64,000 bases of DNA from assembly GCF_900188295.1 (NCBI RefSeq), contig NZ_FZNM01000003.1, positions 1 through 64,000 of the forward strand, read 5' to 3'. This DNA is from Paracoccus sediminis (GTDB taxonomy: Bacteria > Pseudomonadota > Alphaproteobacteria > Rhodobacterales > Rhodobacteraceae). Made by a program: the position numbers and the translations under genes. Shown here piece by piece: positions 35,252-45,300 of this stretch; the first letter of the stretch is position 1; each line of letters starts with the position of its first letter. Under the pieces are notes generated by a model. It did not search any database, was not told where the DNA came from, and was given only the letters and a program-made list of their open reading frames with translations.

Positions 35252-36168
35252 CACCACGTCCCCATCCAGTTCTGCACAAGAAGGGCCACGAAATGCAGGA
35301 ACAGGTAATAAAGCGACAGCTTGAAGACCCGTCTCTCCACAGCGTAGCCATCGGCGATCGATTCTTTTTCGTCCCGGCGCAGGATCTGCCAGCCGCCATG
35401 GATGAACAGCACGTTCAGCACGACCGAGGCTGCCATATAGATCGGCCCGCCAACCGGGGTCAGACCCAGCCAGATCGCGAAAGGCGCCAGCACCAGCGTA
35501 TAGGCAAAGATGTGGCGCCGCGTGGCGGCGTGGCCGTGCGTGACCGTCAGCATCGGCACCTTGGCCTCGTGATAGTCGGATTTCATGAACAGCGCCAACG
35601 CCCAGAAATGCGGCGGAGTCCAGAAAAAGATCAACGCGAACATCAGCAGGGATTCGATGCTGATGCCGCCCGTGGCGCAGGCCCAGCCGATCATCGGCGG
35701 AAAGGCCCCGGCAGCCCCGCCGATGACGATGTTCTGCGGCGTCCACCGCTTCAGCCAGATGGTATAGACGACGGCATAGAAGAAAATCGTGAAGGCCAGG
35801 AAAGCCGCCGCGAACCAGTTCGCCGCCAGCCCCAGCATCATCACCGCAAAACCCGCCAGGATCAGGCCAAGGGCCAGGGCCGTGCCTTCCTCGATCCGGC
35901 CCGACGGGATCGGGCGCCCCTTGGTGCGCCGCATCACGGCGTCGATGTCGGCGTCATACCACATGTTCAGCGCGCCCGACGCGCCGCCGCCCACCGCGAT
36001 GAACAGGACCGAACAGAAGGCCACGAAGGGATGCACCTCCACCGGCGCCACCCACAGGCCCACAAAGGCCGTGAAGACGACCAGCGACATGACGCGCGGC
36101 TTCAACAGCGCGACGAAATCGCCGAATTCGGCCTCGGGGACGCCAGGGTATGCGTTGGTATCGGTCAT
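35251..36168 (-). CDS. ctaB: Protoheme IX farnesyltransferase (heme O synthase)
   Basis: This 305-aa polytopic membrane protein of the UbiA family farnesylates heme b to heme O, the precursor of heme a for the oxidase. The prenyl-diphosphate site is seen in [19 protein letters not shown] and the second Asp-rich region by [14 protein letters not shown]. About nine helices are predicted. The ATG at 36168 gives the usual short hydrophilic N-terminus; longer frames upstream run into the ctaC spacer. Confidence 0.96.
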   Translation of the reverse strand: MTDTNAYPGVPEAEFGDFVALLKPRVMSLVVFTAFVGLWVAPVEVHPFVAFCSVLFIAVGGGASGALNMWYDADIDAVMRRTKGRPIPSGRIEEGTALALGLILAGFAVMMLGLAANWFAAAFLAFTIFFYAVVYTIWLKRWTPQNIVIGGAAGAFPPMIGWACATGGISIESLLMFALIFFWTPPHFWALALFMKSDYHEAKVPMLTVTHGHAATRRHIFAYTLVLAPFAIWLGLTPVGGPIYMAASVVLNVLFIHGGWQILRRDEKESIADGYAVERRVFKLSLYYLFLHFVALLVQNWMGTW

Positions 36169-36209
36169 CGTTTCTTCGATCTGGCTGTCATGCTGGTCCG
36201 ACCACCCGA

Positions 36210-37115
36210 TCACTCGGCCGCGGCCACCGTCACGGTCGATGCGGGCGCATCGGCTGCGGCGGTCGCGGCCTCGCCTTCCAGTGTGCCGCCCTGTTCGGCG
36301 ACCCAGGCGGCATAGACTTCGGGGCTGACCGCCTTGACGACGATGGGCATATAGGCGTGGTTGATCCCGCAAAGCTCGCTGCACTGTCCGAAATAGATGC
36401 CTTCCTGCTCGACGTTGAACCAAGCCTGCGCGATCCGGCCCGGAACGGCGTCCTGTTTCACGGCAAAGGCGGGGATGGTCCAGCTGTGGATCACGTCGTT
36501 GGCCGTGACTTGCAGCAGCACGGTCTGGCCCACCGGCACGACGACGGCGGTGTCGGTCGCCAGCAGGTATTCATCCTCGGCATAGCCGTAATCGGCCAGT
36601 TCCTCGCGCGTCAGCATGATCGAATCGAAGCTGATGCCGTTTTCGGGATATTCGTAGGACCAGTACCACTGGTTGCCGATGGCCTTGATGACGACGTCGG
36701 GATCGGCGGGCATTTCCTGGCTGCGGAACAGCGCGGGCAGCGAGAAGGCCCCGATGGCCACCAGGATCAGCACGGGCACCAGCGTCCAGACGATCTCGAC
36801 CGGGGTGTTGTGGGTGAACCTTGCCGGGACGGGGTTCGACCGGCTGTTGTACCGCAGGATCACGATCAGCAGCAGCGCGCACACGAAGACGGTCACGACC
36901 GCGATGATGATGAGCACGAAATGATCCAGCCACTGCTGGTCGCGCGCAAGTTCCGTCGCGGCGGGCTGAAAGCCCACCCCCCGCGGGACCGGCTTGCCGA
37001 TCGTGGGCAGTTCGCCCAGCACGTCCTGCGCCGCTGCCGAACTGGCTATCATTCCCATGGTCGCAAGCCCGGACGCTGCCGCGGCTGCACGGCGAATCAT
37101 CGCTATTGCCATCAT
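36210..37115 (-). CDS. ctaC: Cytochrome c oxidase subunit II
   Basis: This 301-aa subunit has a signal peptide (cleavage after SSAAA-Q), two membrane helices (about residues 60-80 and 100-120) and a cupredoxin domain with the CuA ligands in [15 protein letters not shown] (about residues 240-255). It receives electrons from cytochrome c. The aromatic entry site [12 protein letters not shown] is intact. The protein matches the Paracoccus denitrificans subunit closely from memory, down to [12 protein letters not shown]. It heads the operon; subunit I (ctaD) is not in the window. Confidence 0.97.
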   Translation of the reverse strand: MMAIAMIRRAAAAASGLATMGMIASSAAAQDVLGELPTIGKPVPRGVGFQPAATELARDQQWLDHFVLIIIAVVTVFVCALLLIVILRYNSRSNPVPARFTHNTPVEIVWTLVPVLILVAIGAFSLPALFRSQEMPADPDVVIKAIGNQWYWSYEYPENGISFDSIMLTREELADYGYAEDEYLLATDTAVVVPVGQTVLLQVTANDVIHSWTIPAFAVKQDAVPGRIAQAWFNVEQEGIYFGQCSELCGINHAYMPIVVKAVSPEVYAAWVAEQGGTLEGEAATAAADAPASTVTVAAAE

Positions 37116-37312
37116 TCCATCCCGTTATCCTGGCGCGGCCGCGCGACCGCAAGGCGCCCGAGCGGCCACCCTTTTCCTTTAACAATCCCCGTTCTATGAC
37201 CATATCTCGACCCTACGGGCAAGTGATACATAAGCCCGCCCGTGCAAAAACACCGCCATGGCGCCGCCCGGCCGGGCCGCAGCGCCGCCGACACAAGGAC
37301 GACGTTTCCGCC

Positions 37313-38734
37313 ATGAGCCGTTCCCGCTTCGATCCCTTTGCCACCCACCTGGACCGCGACCGGGCGCTGGCCATCCTGCGCGATGCCCTTGCCGGGGCCG
37401 AGGATGGCGAGCTGTTCCTGGAACGGTCCGTATCGGAGTCGCTGGTCTTCGACGACGGCCGGCTGCGCAACTCGGGCTACAGCGCCGAACAGGGTTTCGG
37501 CCTGCGCGCCGTCCGGGGCGAGGTGACGGGTCATGCCCATTCGACAGAGATTTCGGAACCCGCGCTGCGACGCGCATCGGAAACGGCGCGGCTGGCGGTG
37601 GCACAGGGCGGCGGCGTCCTGGCGCCCGCCGCGCCGATGCAGGTCAGGCCGCTGTACATGGCCGAGGATCCGGCGCAAGGCATTCCTTTCGCTGCCAGAA
37701 TCGGGCTTTTGCGCGAGATCGACGATTATGCCCGGACGCGCGATCCACGCGTGGTTCAGGTCTCGGTGTCGCTGGGATCGTCCTTGCAGGAAATCGCGAT
37801 CCTGCGCCCCGAAGGGGGGCTTGCGACCGACGTTCGCCCCATGGCGCGATTGAACGTCAGCGTGATGGTCGAAAACAACGATCGCCGCGAATCCGGCAGC
37901 TTTGGCGGCGGCGGGCGCGTGTCGCTGGCCGGATTGATGGATCCCGCGCACTGGCAACCCGCCGTGGACGAGGCGCTGCGCATCGCCTTGGTCAACCTGC
38001 GGTCCGTCCCCGCGCCCGCCGGTGTGATGGACGTGGTGCTGGGTCCGGGCTGGCCCGGCATCCTGCTGCACGAGGCCGTGGGGCACGGGCTGGAGGGCGA
38101 TTTCAACCGCAAGAAAGCCTCGGCCTTCGCGGGGCTGATGGGACAACGTGTCGCGGCCCCCGGCGTCACGGTCGTCGATGACGGCACCATCCCGGACCGG
38201 CGGGGCAGCATCGGCGTGGACGACGAAGGAATGACCCCCGCCCGCAACGTGCTGATCGAGGACGGGATCCTGGTAGGCTATATGCAGGACCGCCAGAACG
38301 CCCGGCTGATGGGGGTGGAACCCACCGGCAACGGGCGGCGGCAAAGCTTTGCCCACGCGCCGATGCCGCGGATGACGAACACCTACATGCCCGGCGGCAA
38401 TGCTGACCCGGCCTCGATCCTGGCCGATCTGCGCGACGGCATCTATGCCGTGGGCTTTGGCGGCGGGCAGGTGGACATCACCAACGGCAAGTTCGTGTTT
38501 TCCTGCACCGAGGCGTATCGCGTGAAGAACGGCGTCGTCGGCGATCCGATCCGGGGCGCGACGCTGATCGGCGATGGCGCCACCGCGCTGCGGCAGGTCC
38601 GCGCCATCGGCAACGACATGGCTCTGGATCCCGGCATCGGCAACTGCGGCAAGCAGGGTCAATGGGTTCCGGTGGGCGTAGGCCAGCCGACGCTGCTGAT
38701 CGGTGGGCTGACGGTGGGGGGATCGGCCGCGTGA
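37313..38734 (+). CDS. tldD: Metalloprotease TldD
   Basis: This 473-aa protein has the TldD zinc motif H253-E-A-V-G-H258 in LLHEAVGHGLEGDF and the C-terminal Cys/zinc ligand region FVFSCTEAYRVKNG. TldD works with TldE/PmbA to cleave peptides such as antitoxins and microcin precursors; no tldE lies nearby. The ATG at 37313 is the family start (MSRSRFDPF); longer upstream frames cross the ctaC-tldD intergenic DNA, which I read as promoter region with no gene. Confidence 0.94.
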   Translation: MSRSRFDPFATHLDRDRALAILRDALAGAEDGELFLERSVSESLVFDDGRLRNSGYSAEQGFGLRAVRGEVTGHAHSTEISEPALRRASETARLAVAQGGGVLAPAAPMQVRPLYMAEDPAQGIPFAARIGLLREIDDYARTRDPRVVQVSVSLGSSLQEIAILRPEGGLATDVRPMARLNVSVMVENNDRRESGSFGGGGRVSLAGLMDPAHWQPAVDEALRIALVNLRSVPAPAGVMDVVLGPGWPGILLHEAVGHGLEGDFNRKKASAFAGLMGQRVAAPGVTVVDDGTIPDRRGSIGVDDEGMTPARNVLIEDGILVGYMQDRQNARLMGVEPTGNGRRQSFAHAPMPRMTNTYMPGGNADPASILADLRDGIYAVGFGGGQVDITNGKFVFSCTEAYRVKNGVVGDPIRGATLIGDGATALRQVRAIGNDMALDPGIGNCGKQGQWVPVGVGQPTLLIGGLTVGGSAA

Positions 38735-38799
38735 CAGGCCGCTAACCAGTTGTTAACGCCTTTTCCGCTAGGGTGATTCCCGGATGAGGCGGAGGCAGC

Positions 38800-39930
38800 A
38801 TGGATACCGGGCATCTTCCTTTCAACGCACCGACGTCCCCCACGGCGGCCAAGGACGACGACCTGACGGTCCTGCGCCTCATCCGTTCCCGCCGGGTCGG
38901 TCCGGCGACCTATCACCGGCTGGTGGCCGAACACGGCAGCGCGCGCGCGGCCCTGGATGCCCTGCCCGCCATCGCGGCGGCGGCGGGGATCACCGATTAC
39001 GAAGCCTGCCCCGAAGGCGTGGCGGCGACCGAGCTGGCGGCCGGCCGCAAGGCGGGCGCCCGGCTGATCCGCTGCGATTCGCATCTTTACCCCCCGGCGC
39101 TGTTGGACATCGACGGGGCGCCGCCGATCCTGTGGCTGCGCGGCGATCCGGCCTGGCTGGCGCACGATCCGGTGGCGGTGATCGGGGCGCGCAATTCATC
39201 GTCGCTGGGCCTGCGCATGGCGCGGGGCATGGCGACGGGCCTGGGCGAGGCCGGGCATACGGTTGTCGCGGGCTTGGCGCGCGGCATCGACACCGCTGCC
39301 CATAACGCCGCGCTGCCCACCGGCACCATCGCCGTCATGGCAGGAGGCGTCGATGTGATCTATCCCGCCGAAAACATCGTCCTGGCGGCGCAGATCGCGG
39401 AAAAGGGCGCGCTCGTGTCCGAACAGCCGCCCGGCACCGAACCGCAGGCACGCCATTTCCCGACCCGCAACCGCATCGTGTCCGGGTTGTCGCTGGCCGT
39501 CGTCGTGATCGAGGCCGCGCATCGGTCCGGCACCCTCATCACCGCCAGGAACGCGCTTGACCAGGGGCGCGAGGTCATGGCCGTGCCCGGACATCCCATG
39601 GACGCCCGCGCGGGCGGCTGCAACCAGCTGATCCGGGATGGTGCCCTGCTGGTGCGCAGTTCGGCCGACGTTTGCGCGGCGCTGGGGTCAAGGATCGAAA
39701 CCAAAGGGGCGGCCGAACCCGTCCCCGTCCCCGCCCCGCGTCCCGATCCCGTCGATGCCGGAGAGATCGAGACCCGGATCCTGTCGCGTCTCGGCCCCTC
39801 GCCCTCGGATGAAAACGACGTGATCCGCGATCTGGGCCTGCCGGCATCGGCGGCCAGCGCGGCGATCCTGTCGCTGGAATTGCAGGGGCGGCTGTTGCGC
39901 GTGCCGGGCGGACGGCTGGCGCTTGGATAA
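38800..39930 (+). CDS. dprA: DNA-processing protein DprA
   Basis: This 376-aa protein loads RecA on incoming single-stranded DNA during transformation. It has an N-terminal SAM-like domain (about 15-85), a Rossmann core with VIGARNSSSLGLRMARG, AGLARGIDTAAHNAAL, FPTRNRIVSGLS and MAVPGHPMDARAGGCNQLI, and a C-terminal winged helix (about 320-376). GGAGG lies 5 nt before the ATG. topA follows 96 nt on. DprA is widespread in non-competent species too. Confidence 0.95.
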   Translation: MDTGHLPFNAPTSPTAAKDDDLTVLRLIRSRRVGPATYHRLVAEHGSARAALDALPAIAAAAGITDYEACPEGVAATELAAGRKAGARLIRCDSHLYPPALLDIDGAPPILWLRGDPAWLAHDPVAVIGARNSSSLGLRMARGMATGLGEAGHTVVAGLARGIDTAAHNAALPTGTIAVMAGGVDVIYPAENIVLAAQIAEKGALVSEQPPGTEPQARHFPTRNRIVSGLSLAVVVIEAAHRSGTLITARNALDQGREVMAVPGHPMDARAGGCNQLIRDGALLVRSSADVCAALGSRIETKGAAEPVPVPAPRPDPVDAGEIETRILSRLGPSPSDENDVIRDLGLPASAASAAILSLELQGRLLRVPGGRLALG

Positions 39931-39963
39931 AGGGCGGCACACGCGCCGGATGATCGCCGCCGG

Positions 39964-39992
39964 TTGACACCGGCAGGCCCCGGACCCATGTT
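39964..39992 (+). promoter_or_regulatory. Candidate sigma-70 promoter of topA
   Basis: TTGACA (39964-39969) matches the -35 consensus and is 17 nt from CATGTT (39987-39992), a weak -10. The -35 box sits in the loop and arms of a small GCCGGT/ACCGGC hairpin (39959-39974), which may be coincidence. Confidence 0.4.
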
Positions 39993-40026
39993 CCCGGCCC
40001 ATTGCAGGTCCGCCCCCGAGGTAAGA

Positions 40027-42723
40027 ATGCCCGTCGTCGTCGTCGAATCCCCGGCCAAGGCCAAGACCATCGAGAAATACCTGGGCGGCGATTACCGCGT
40101 GCTGGCCAGCTTCGGCCATGTCCGCGACCTGCCCCCCAAGGACGGCAGCGTCGACCCCGACGCCGATTTCGCCATGAAGTGGGAAGTCGCGGCGGACAGC
40201 AAAAAGCATCTCAAGGCCATCAGGGATGCCCTGAAGGATGACCAGAACCTGATCCTGGCCACCGACCCCGATCGGGAAGGCGAGGCGATTTCCTGGCACC
40301 TGCTGGAGGCCCTGCAACCCGCGCTGAAAAAGGGCAGCGCCGTCAACCGCGTCACCTTCAACGCCATCACCAAGACCGCCGTGACCGAGGCGATGGCCAA
40401 TCCGCGCCAGATCGACCAGCCGTTGGTCGATGCCTATCTGGCCCGTCGCGCCCTGGATTACCTGGTCGGCTTCAACCTGTCCCCGGTCCTGTGGCGCAAG
40501 CTGCCGGGCGCGAAATCGGCGGGCCGGGTGCAATCCGTCTGCCTGCGCCTGATCGTGGACCGGGAGATGGAGATCGAGGCCTTCAAGGCCCGCGAATACT
40601 GGTCGGTCCATGCCCGCCTGGCGACGCCGGACGGCGCGGAATACGATGCGACGCTGGTGTCGCTGGCCGGATCGAAGCTGGACCGTTTCGATCTGCCCGA
40701 CGCGGAACGCGCCGCGATGGCGGTCAGCGCGGTCGCCAGCCGCGACCTGCGCGTGACCAGCGTGGCGGCCAAGCCCGCGACCCGCAATCCCTGGCCGCCC
40801 TTCATGACCTCGACCCTGCAACAGGAGGCGTCGCGCAAGCTGGGCATGGGCGCCAAGGCCTGCATGTCGGCGGCGCAGCGTTTGTACGAGGCGGGGCTGA
40901 TTACCTACATGCGGACCGACGGCATCGACATGGCGCCCGAGGCGGTCCATGCCGCCCGCGACGCCATCAAGGCCAAGTTCGGCGAAAAATACGTCCCCTC
41001 CAGCCCGCGGATGTACAAGAACAAGGCCAAGAACGCGCAGGAAGCGCACGAATGCATCCGGCCCACCGACATGATGCTGTCGCCTGACAAGCTGCGCGTC
41101 AGCGCGGACGATCAGCGCAAGCTGTATGACCTGATCTGGAAACGCACCATCGCCAGCCAGATGGAAGCCGCGCGCATGGAGCGCACCACGGTCGAGATCG
41201 CCAGTCAAGACAACCAGGTCGGCCTGCGCGCCACCGGCCAGGTGATCCTGTTCGACGGATTCCTGCGCGTCTATGACCAGGGCCACGACGATGACGATGC
41301 CGAGGACGGCGCCCGGCTGCCCGCGATCCGGCAGGGCGAGGCGGCCAGGCCGGTTGCCAAGGCCTTCGATTCCGAATTCGCCAAGGCCCGCGACAAGGAC
41401 GACCCCGTGCCCGCCGCCCCTGCGGGCCAGCGCGCCGCGCCGGGCCTTCTGGTGAACGACAGCGCCGCCGTGGCGGCGCGCCAGCATTTCACCCAGCCGC
41501 CGCCCCGCTATACCGAGGCGACGCTGGTCAAGCGGATGGAAGAACTGGGCATCGGCCGCCCCTCGACCTATGCCAGCATCGTCACCACGATCCAGGACCG
41601 CGAATATGTCCGCAAGGACAGGAACCGCCTGATCCCCGAGGACAAGGGGCGGCTGGTCACGATTTTTCTGACCAAGTATTTCCCGCGCTATGTCAGTTAC
41701 GACTTTACTGCGGATCTGGAAAACGAGCTGGACGAGATCAGCGCGGGCGATCTGTTGTGGCGCGAGGTTCTGGGGCGGTTCTGGAAGGATTTTTCCAAGG
41801 CGCTTGAGGGCACGTCCGACCTGCGCATCACCGAGGTGCTGGAGGCCATCGACGACGCCCTGGCCCCGCATCTGTATCCCCCCCGCGCCGATGGCGGCGA
41901 TCCGCGCGAATGCCCACTGTGCGGCAAGGGGCGGCTGAATCTCAAGACCGCGCGGTCGGGCGGGGCCTTCATCGGGTGCACCAACTATCCAGAATGCCGC
42001 TATACGCGCCCGATCTCGGCCCCCGACGGAGAGGAGGCCGTGGGCGACCGCATTCTGGGCGAGGACGGTGGCGATCCGATCAGCCTCAAGACCGGGCGCT
42101 TTGGCCCCTATGTCCAAAGGGGCGAGGCCAGCGAGGACAATCCCAAGCCCGCCCGATCCTCGATCCCTAAGGGCTGGAATCCGGCCACGCTGGATCTGGA
42201 CCGCGCGGTGCAATTGCTGTCGCTGCCGCGTCCCGTCGGCAATCACCCCGAGGACGGCGAGTTGATCGAGGCCGGGATCGGCCGGTTCGGTCCCTATGTG
42301 AAGCACGGATCGAAATACGCGAACCTGCCCGAGGTGGACGAGGTGTTCACCATCGGCATGAACCGCGCGGTCGAGGTGCTGGCCGCCAAGCAGACGCGGG
42401 GCCGCGCGGCGGCCGCGGCGCCCTTGCGGGAACTGGGCGATCACCCGAACGGCGGCGCCATCCAGGTGATGAGCGGGCGTTACGGTCCCTATGTGAAATG
42501 GGAAAAGGTGAACGCCACCCTGCCCCGCGATGTCGCGCCCGAGGATCTGACGATCGAAAAGGCGCTTGAGCTGATCGCGGCAAAGGCGGGCAAGTCGCCT
42601 GCCAAGAAAAAGGCGGCCCCCAAGGCCAAGACTGCGACTGCAACCAAGAAACCGGCGGCCGCGAAAGCCGTGGCGAAAAAGGCCCCGGCCAGGAAGGCCC
42701 CGAAAAAGGCGGCCAAGGGTTAG
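40027..42723 (+). CDS. topA: DNA topoisomerase I
   Basis: This 898-aa type IA enzyme relaxes negative supercoils. It has a Toprim domain (VVVESPAKAKTIEKYL; DPDREGEAISWH), the catalytic tyrosine Y294 in LITYMRTDG, one four-cysteine zinc finger (CPLCGKG ... GCTNYPECRY, about residues 629-660), several TopA C-terminal repeats of the GRFGPYV / GRYGPYVKW kind, and a Lys/Ala-rich tail (about 855-898) for DNA contact. GAGGTAAG is next to the ATG. Confidence 0.97.
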   Translation: MPVVVVESPAKAKTIEKYLGGDYRVLASFGHVRDLPPKDGSVDPDADFAMKWEVAADSKKHLKAIRDALKDDQNLILATDPDREGEAISWHLLEALQPALKKGSAVNRVTFNAITKTAVTEAMANPRQIDQPLVDAYLARRALDYLVGFNLSPVLWRKLPGAKSAGRVQSVCLRLIVDREMEIEAFKAREYWSVHARLATPDGAEYDATLVSLAGSKLDRFDLPDAERAAMAVSAVASRDLRVTSVAAKPATRNPWPPFMTSTLQQEASRKLGMGAKACMSAAQRLYEAGLITYMRTDGIDMAPEAVHAARDAIKAKFGEKYVPSSPRMYKNKAKNAQEAHECIRPTDMMLSPDKLRVSADDQRKLYDLIWKRTIASQMEAARMERTTVEIASQDNQVGLRATGQVILFDGFLRVYDQGHDDDDAEDGARLPAIRQGEAARPVAKAFDSEFAKARDKDDPVPAAPAGQRAAPGLLVNDSAAVAARQHFTQPPPRYTEATLVKRMEELGIGRPSTYASIVTTIQDREYVRKDRNRLIPEDKGRLVTIFLTKYFPRYVSYDFTADLENELDEISAGDLLWREVLGRFWKDFSKALEGTSDLRITEVLEAIDDALAPHLYPPRADGGDPRECPLCGKGRLNLKTARSGGAFIGCTNYPECRYTRPISAPDGEEAVGDRILGEDGGDPISLKTGRFGPYVQRGEASEDNPKPARSSIPKGWNPATLDLDRAVQLLSLPRPVGNHPEDGELIEAGIGRFGPYVKHGSKYANLPEVDEVFTIGMNRAVEVLAAKQTRGRAAAAAPLRELGDHPNGGAIQVMSGRYGPYVKWEKVNATLPRDVAPEDLTIEKALELIAAKAGKSPAKKKAAPKAKTATATKKPAAAKAVAKKAPARKAPKKAAKG

Positions 42724-42879
42724 GCCCTTGGCAAGGATTCCCGGCGGCCTGAGTCGGAAACCCGCGTGAACTGCCGCCAGCGGATCGGCGCGACACCGTT
42801 CATCCATGCCGCACCGCCGCATTGACTTGACCCGGCGCGCAAGCGACAAACCGGCAGCGGTATTCATTTGGGGGGGACG
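42724..42879. other. Intergenic region topA-scoA
   Basis: This 156-bp gap holds short GC dyads after topA but no T-run terminator, and a promoter-like TTGACT (42822-42827), 17 nt, GACAAA (42845-42850) ahead of scoA. Confidence 0.35.
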
Positions 42880-43584
42880 ATGAAAAAGGTTTACGCCACG
42901 GCTGCCGAGGCGCTGGAGGGCCTGCTGCACGACGGAATGTTCATCGCGGCGGGCGGGTTCGGCCTGTGCGGCATCCCCGAGCTGCTGATCGCGGCCATTC
43001 GCGACGCGGGCACCAAGGATCTGACGGTCGCGTCCAACAATTGCGGCGTCGATGATTTCGGTCTGGGGATCCTGCTGCAAACGCGCCAGATCCGGAAGAT
43101 GATCTCCTCCTATGTCGGGGAAAACGCCGAGTTCATGCGCCAATACCTGTCCGGCGAACTGGAACTGGAATTCAACCCGCAGGGCACCTTGGCCGAGCGG
43201 ATGCGGGCGGGCGGCTGCGGCATTCCCGGCTTCTACACCAAGACCGGCGTCGGCACCGTCATCGCCGAGGGGAAAGAGGTCAAGACCTTCGACGGTCAGG
43301 ACTATATCCTGGAACGCGGCATCGTGGCGGATCTGTCCATCGTCAAGGCCTGGAAGGCCGACGACACCGGCAACCTGGTGTTCCGCAAGACCGCCCGCAA
43401 CTTCAACCCGCCCGCTGCCATGTGCGGCAAGGTCTGCGTGGCCGAGGTCGAGGAAATCGTCCCGCGCGGCAGCCTCGACCCCGACCTGATCCACCTGCCC
43501 GGTATCTATGTGCACCGGATCGTGCAGGGCACCCATGAAAAGCGCATCGAGCAGCGCACTACCCGCAAGAAGGAGGCCGCGTGA
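42880..43584 (+). CDS. scoA: Succinyl-CoA:3-ketoacid CoA-transferase subunit A
   Basis: This 234-aa alpha subunit has the CoA-transferase fold with IAAGGFGLCGIPE (oxyanion loop) and VASNNCGVDDFGLG, as in ScoA/AtoD-type enzymes. With ScoB it activates acetoacetate using succinyl-CoA. The ATG at 42880 is preceded by a GGGGGGG run acting as ribosome site. Its stop overlaps the scoB start by one base (TGATG). Confidence 0.95.
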   Translation: MKKVYATAAEALEGLLHDGMFIAAGGFGLCGIPELLIAAIRDAGTKDLTVASNNCGVDDFGLGILLQTRQIRKMISSYVGENAEFMRQYLSGELELEFNPQGTLAERMRAGGCGIPGFYTKTGVGTVIAEGKEVKTFDGQDYILERGIVADLSIVKAWKADDTGNLVFRKTARNFNPPAAMCGKVCVAEVEEIVPRGSLDPDLIHLPGIYVHRIVQGTHEKRIEQRTTRKKEAA

Positions 43585-44210
43585 TGCCTTGGGATCGCAA
43601 CCAGATGGCCGCGCGGGCGGCGCAGGAACTGGAAGACGGGATGTATGTGAACCTGGGCATCGGGATCCCGACGCTGGTGGCCAACTATGTCGGCGACAAG
43701 GACATCACCCTGCAATCCGAAAACGGGATGCTGGGGATGGGACCGTTCCCATATGAAGGCGAGGAAGACCCCGACCTCATCAACGCCGGCAAGCAGACCA
43801 TCACGGAACTGAACCGCACCGCCTATTTCGACAGCGCCACCAGCTTCGGCATGATCCGGGGCGGCAAGATCGCCGCCGCGATCCTGGGCGCGATGGAGGT
43901 GGCCGAGAACGGCGACCTGGCCAACTGGATGATCCCCGGCAAGCTGGTCAAGGGCATGGGCGGGGCCATGGATCTGGTCGCGGGCGTGGGCCGCGTGATC
44001 GTGGTCATGGACCACACCAACAAGGCGGGCGAATCCAAGGTCTTGCGCGAATGCACCCTGCCCCTGACCGGCAAGGGCGTGGTGGACCGCATCATCACCA
44101 ACCTGGGCGTGCTGGACGTGGTGCCGGGCGGCCTGCGCATCGTCGAATGCGCCGATGGCGTGACCCAGGACGAACTGCGCGCCGCAACCGAGGCGACGAT
44201 CGTTTCCTGA
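43584..44210 (+). CDS. scoB: Succinyl-CoA:3-ketoacid CoA-transferase subunit B
   Basis: This 208-aa beta subunit carries the catalytic glutamate E46 in QSENGMLGMGP that forms the enzyme-CoA thioester. The GxGxP-like GIGIPTLV at the start and the C-terminal KGVVDRIITNLGVLDV are standard. Together with ScoA it interconverts acetoacetate and acetoacetyl-CoA, feeding polyhydroxybutyrate or ketone-body use and linking to the acetyl-CoA pathways encoded nearby. A small GC dyad (CGGGGG/CCCCCG, 44237-44253) follows, without a T-run. Confidence 0.95.
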   Translation: MPWDRNQMAARAAQELEDGMYVNLGIGIPTLVANYVGDKDITLQSENGMLGMGPFPYEGEEDPDLINAGKQTITELNRTAYFDSATSFGMIRGGKIAAAILGAMEVAENGDLANWMIPGKLVKGMGGAMDLVAGVGRVIVVMDHTNKAGESKVLRECTLPLTGKGVVDRIITNLGVLDVVPGGLRIVECADGVTQDELRAATEATIVS

Positions 44211-44305
44211 AGCATGGCACCGGTCAAGGAAGGTGTCGGGGGTCTTGCCCCCGTCGCTATTCAGGCGCCCCTTTGGGACAGCGGGGCCACGGTGAAAGGA
44301 TGGGC

Positions 44306-44881
44306 ATGACGGCGGATCAGATTGCCGCATTGTTCACCCGCGCCGACGGGACGTTCCTGTGTGCCCGCTGGGCGCGTCCGGTGGCGCCGGTGATCTTTGG
44401 GCTGGCGGATGAAAGCCTGGACATTTTTCGCAGCGCGATCCGGGCGGGGTTTGCCCATGCCCGGCATCCGTTGACCGACGCCGATCCCGACATGGGCGCG
44501 AACCTGATGCTGTTCTTCGTGCGCGATTGGCCGGATCTGGGGGATGTTCCCGACCTTGACCGGCTGACCGGCATGCCCGATCTGGTTGATCGGCTGTCGC
44601 GCGCGCGGGCCGACCAGTACCGCATGTTCCGATTCGACACGGACGGCGGCATCCGCGCCTGCATGGGATTCATTCGTATGGGCGGACCCCTGGCGCACAG
44701 CCATCCCGGCCATCTGGCCGAGACGCTGTTCATGCGCTGCGCTCTGACCTTTGCGCGGGATATCGTGCCCGCGGCGGACATGGCCCTTTTGATCCGGGCG
44801 GCCTATGACCCCGTACTGCCGGTGGCGGCATCGGATCGCGCCCATGCCCTGCGCTTGGCGGCCCGGATCGGAGAGGCCTGA
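44306..44881 (+). CDS. Conserved hypothetical protein upstream of ybgC, 191 aa
   Basis: I do not recognise a family. The protein is soluble, with DMGANLMLFFVRDWPDLGDVPDL and RADQYRMFRFD blocks and a C-terminal ADMALLIRAAYDPVLP segment, and looks like a single compact alpha/beta domain. I use the ATG at 44306, 6 nt after GAAAGG; an ATG at 44300 would abut that site. Its stop shares one base with the ybgC start, so it is cotranslated with the Tol-Pal operon and may act with it. Confidence 0.75.
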   Translation: MTADQIAALFTRADGTFLCARWARPVAPVIFGLADESLDIFRSAIRAGFAHARHPLTDADPDMGANLMLFFVRDWPDLGDVPDLDRLTGMPDLVDRLSRARADQYRMFRFDTDGGIRACMGFIRMGGPLAHSHPGHLAETLFMRCALTFARDIVPAADMALLIRAAYDPVLPVAASDRAHALRLAARIGEA

Positions 44882-45291
44882 TGCATCGGTTCGCGGTTCG
44901 CGTCTATTACGAGGATACCGATCTGGCCGGGATCGTCTATTACGCGAACTATTTCCGGTTCATCGAACGCGGACGGACCGAATGGCTGCGCGAACTGGGC
45001 ATCGATCAGGCGGCGATGAGGCGTGACAGCGGTCATGTCTTCGCCGTCCGCCGGGTCGAGGGCGATTACCTCCGTCCGGCCCGGTTCGACGATCTGCTGG
45101 TCGTGGAAACCGGGCTGTCGCGGTTGACCGCGGCCCGGATCGTGCTGGACCAGACCGTTCGGCGCGACAGCATGGCGCTGTTTGCGGCGCGCGTGACACT
45201 GGCCTGCCTGGACGATGGGGGCAGGCCCGTGCGCCTTCCGGCGGCCCTGTCGGACACCCTGGCGCGGCAGGGCCATATTGCTGAAAAGTGA
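44881..45291 (+). CDS. ybgC: Tol-Pal-associated acyl-CoA thioesterase YbgC
   Basis: This 136-aa hot-dog-fold thioesterase has the 4HBT active-site motif YYEDTDLAGIVYYANY, with catalytic D14. It hydrolyses short-chain acyl-CoA or acyl-ACP and is almost always the first gene of tol-pal clusters, though its link to Tol function is unclear. It is coupled to the upstream 191-aa gene, and separated from tolQ by a 116-nt structured gap. Confidence 0.94.
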   Translation: MHRFAVRVYYEDTDLAGIVYYANYFRFIERGRTEWLRELGIDQAAMRRDSGHVFAVRRVEGDYLRPARFDDLLVVETGLSRLTAARIVLDQTVRRDSMALFAARVTLACLDDGGRPVRLPAALSDTLARQGHIAEK

Positions 45292-45300
45292 CGGCATTGT

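Noticed and set aside
32979..35324. 781-codon open frame opposite surf1-ctaE-ctaG
   Set aside because: Antisense shadow of four well-identified genes; it even runs through the ctaE terminator.
39688..43536. 1282-codon open frame on the minus strand opposite topA and scoA
   Set aside because: It crosses two real genes and an intergenic gap, with low-complexity antisense composition.
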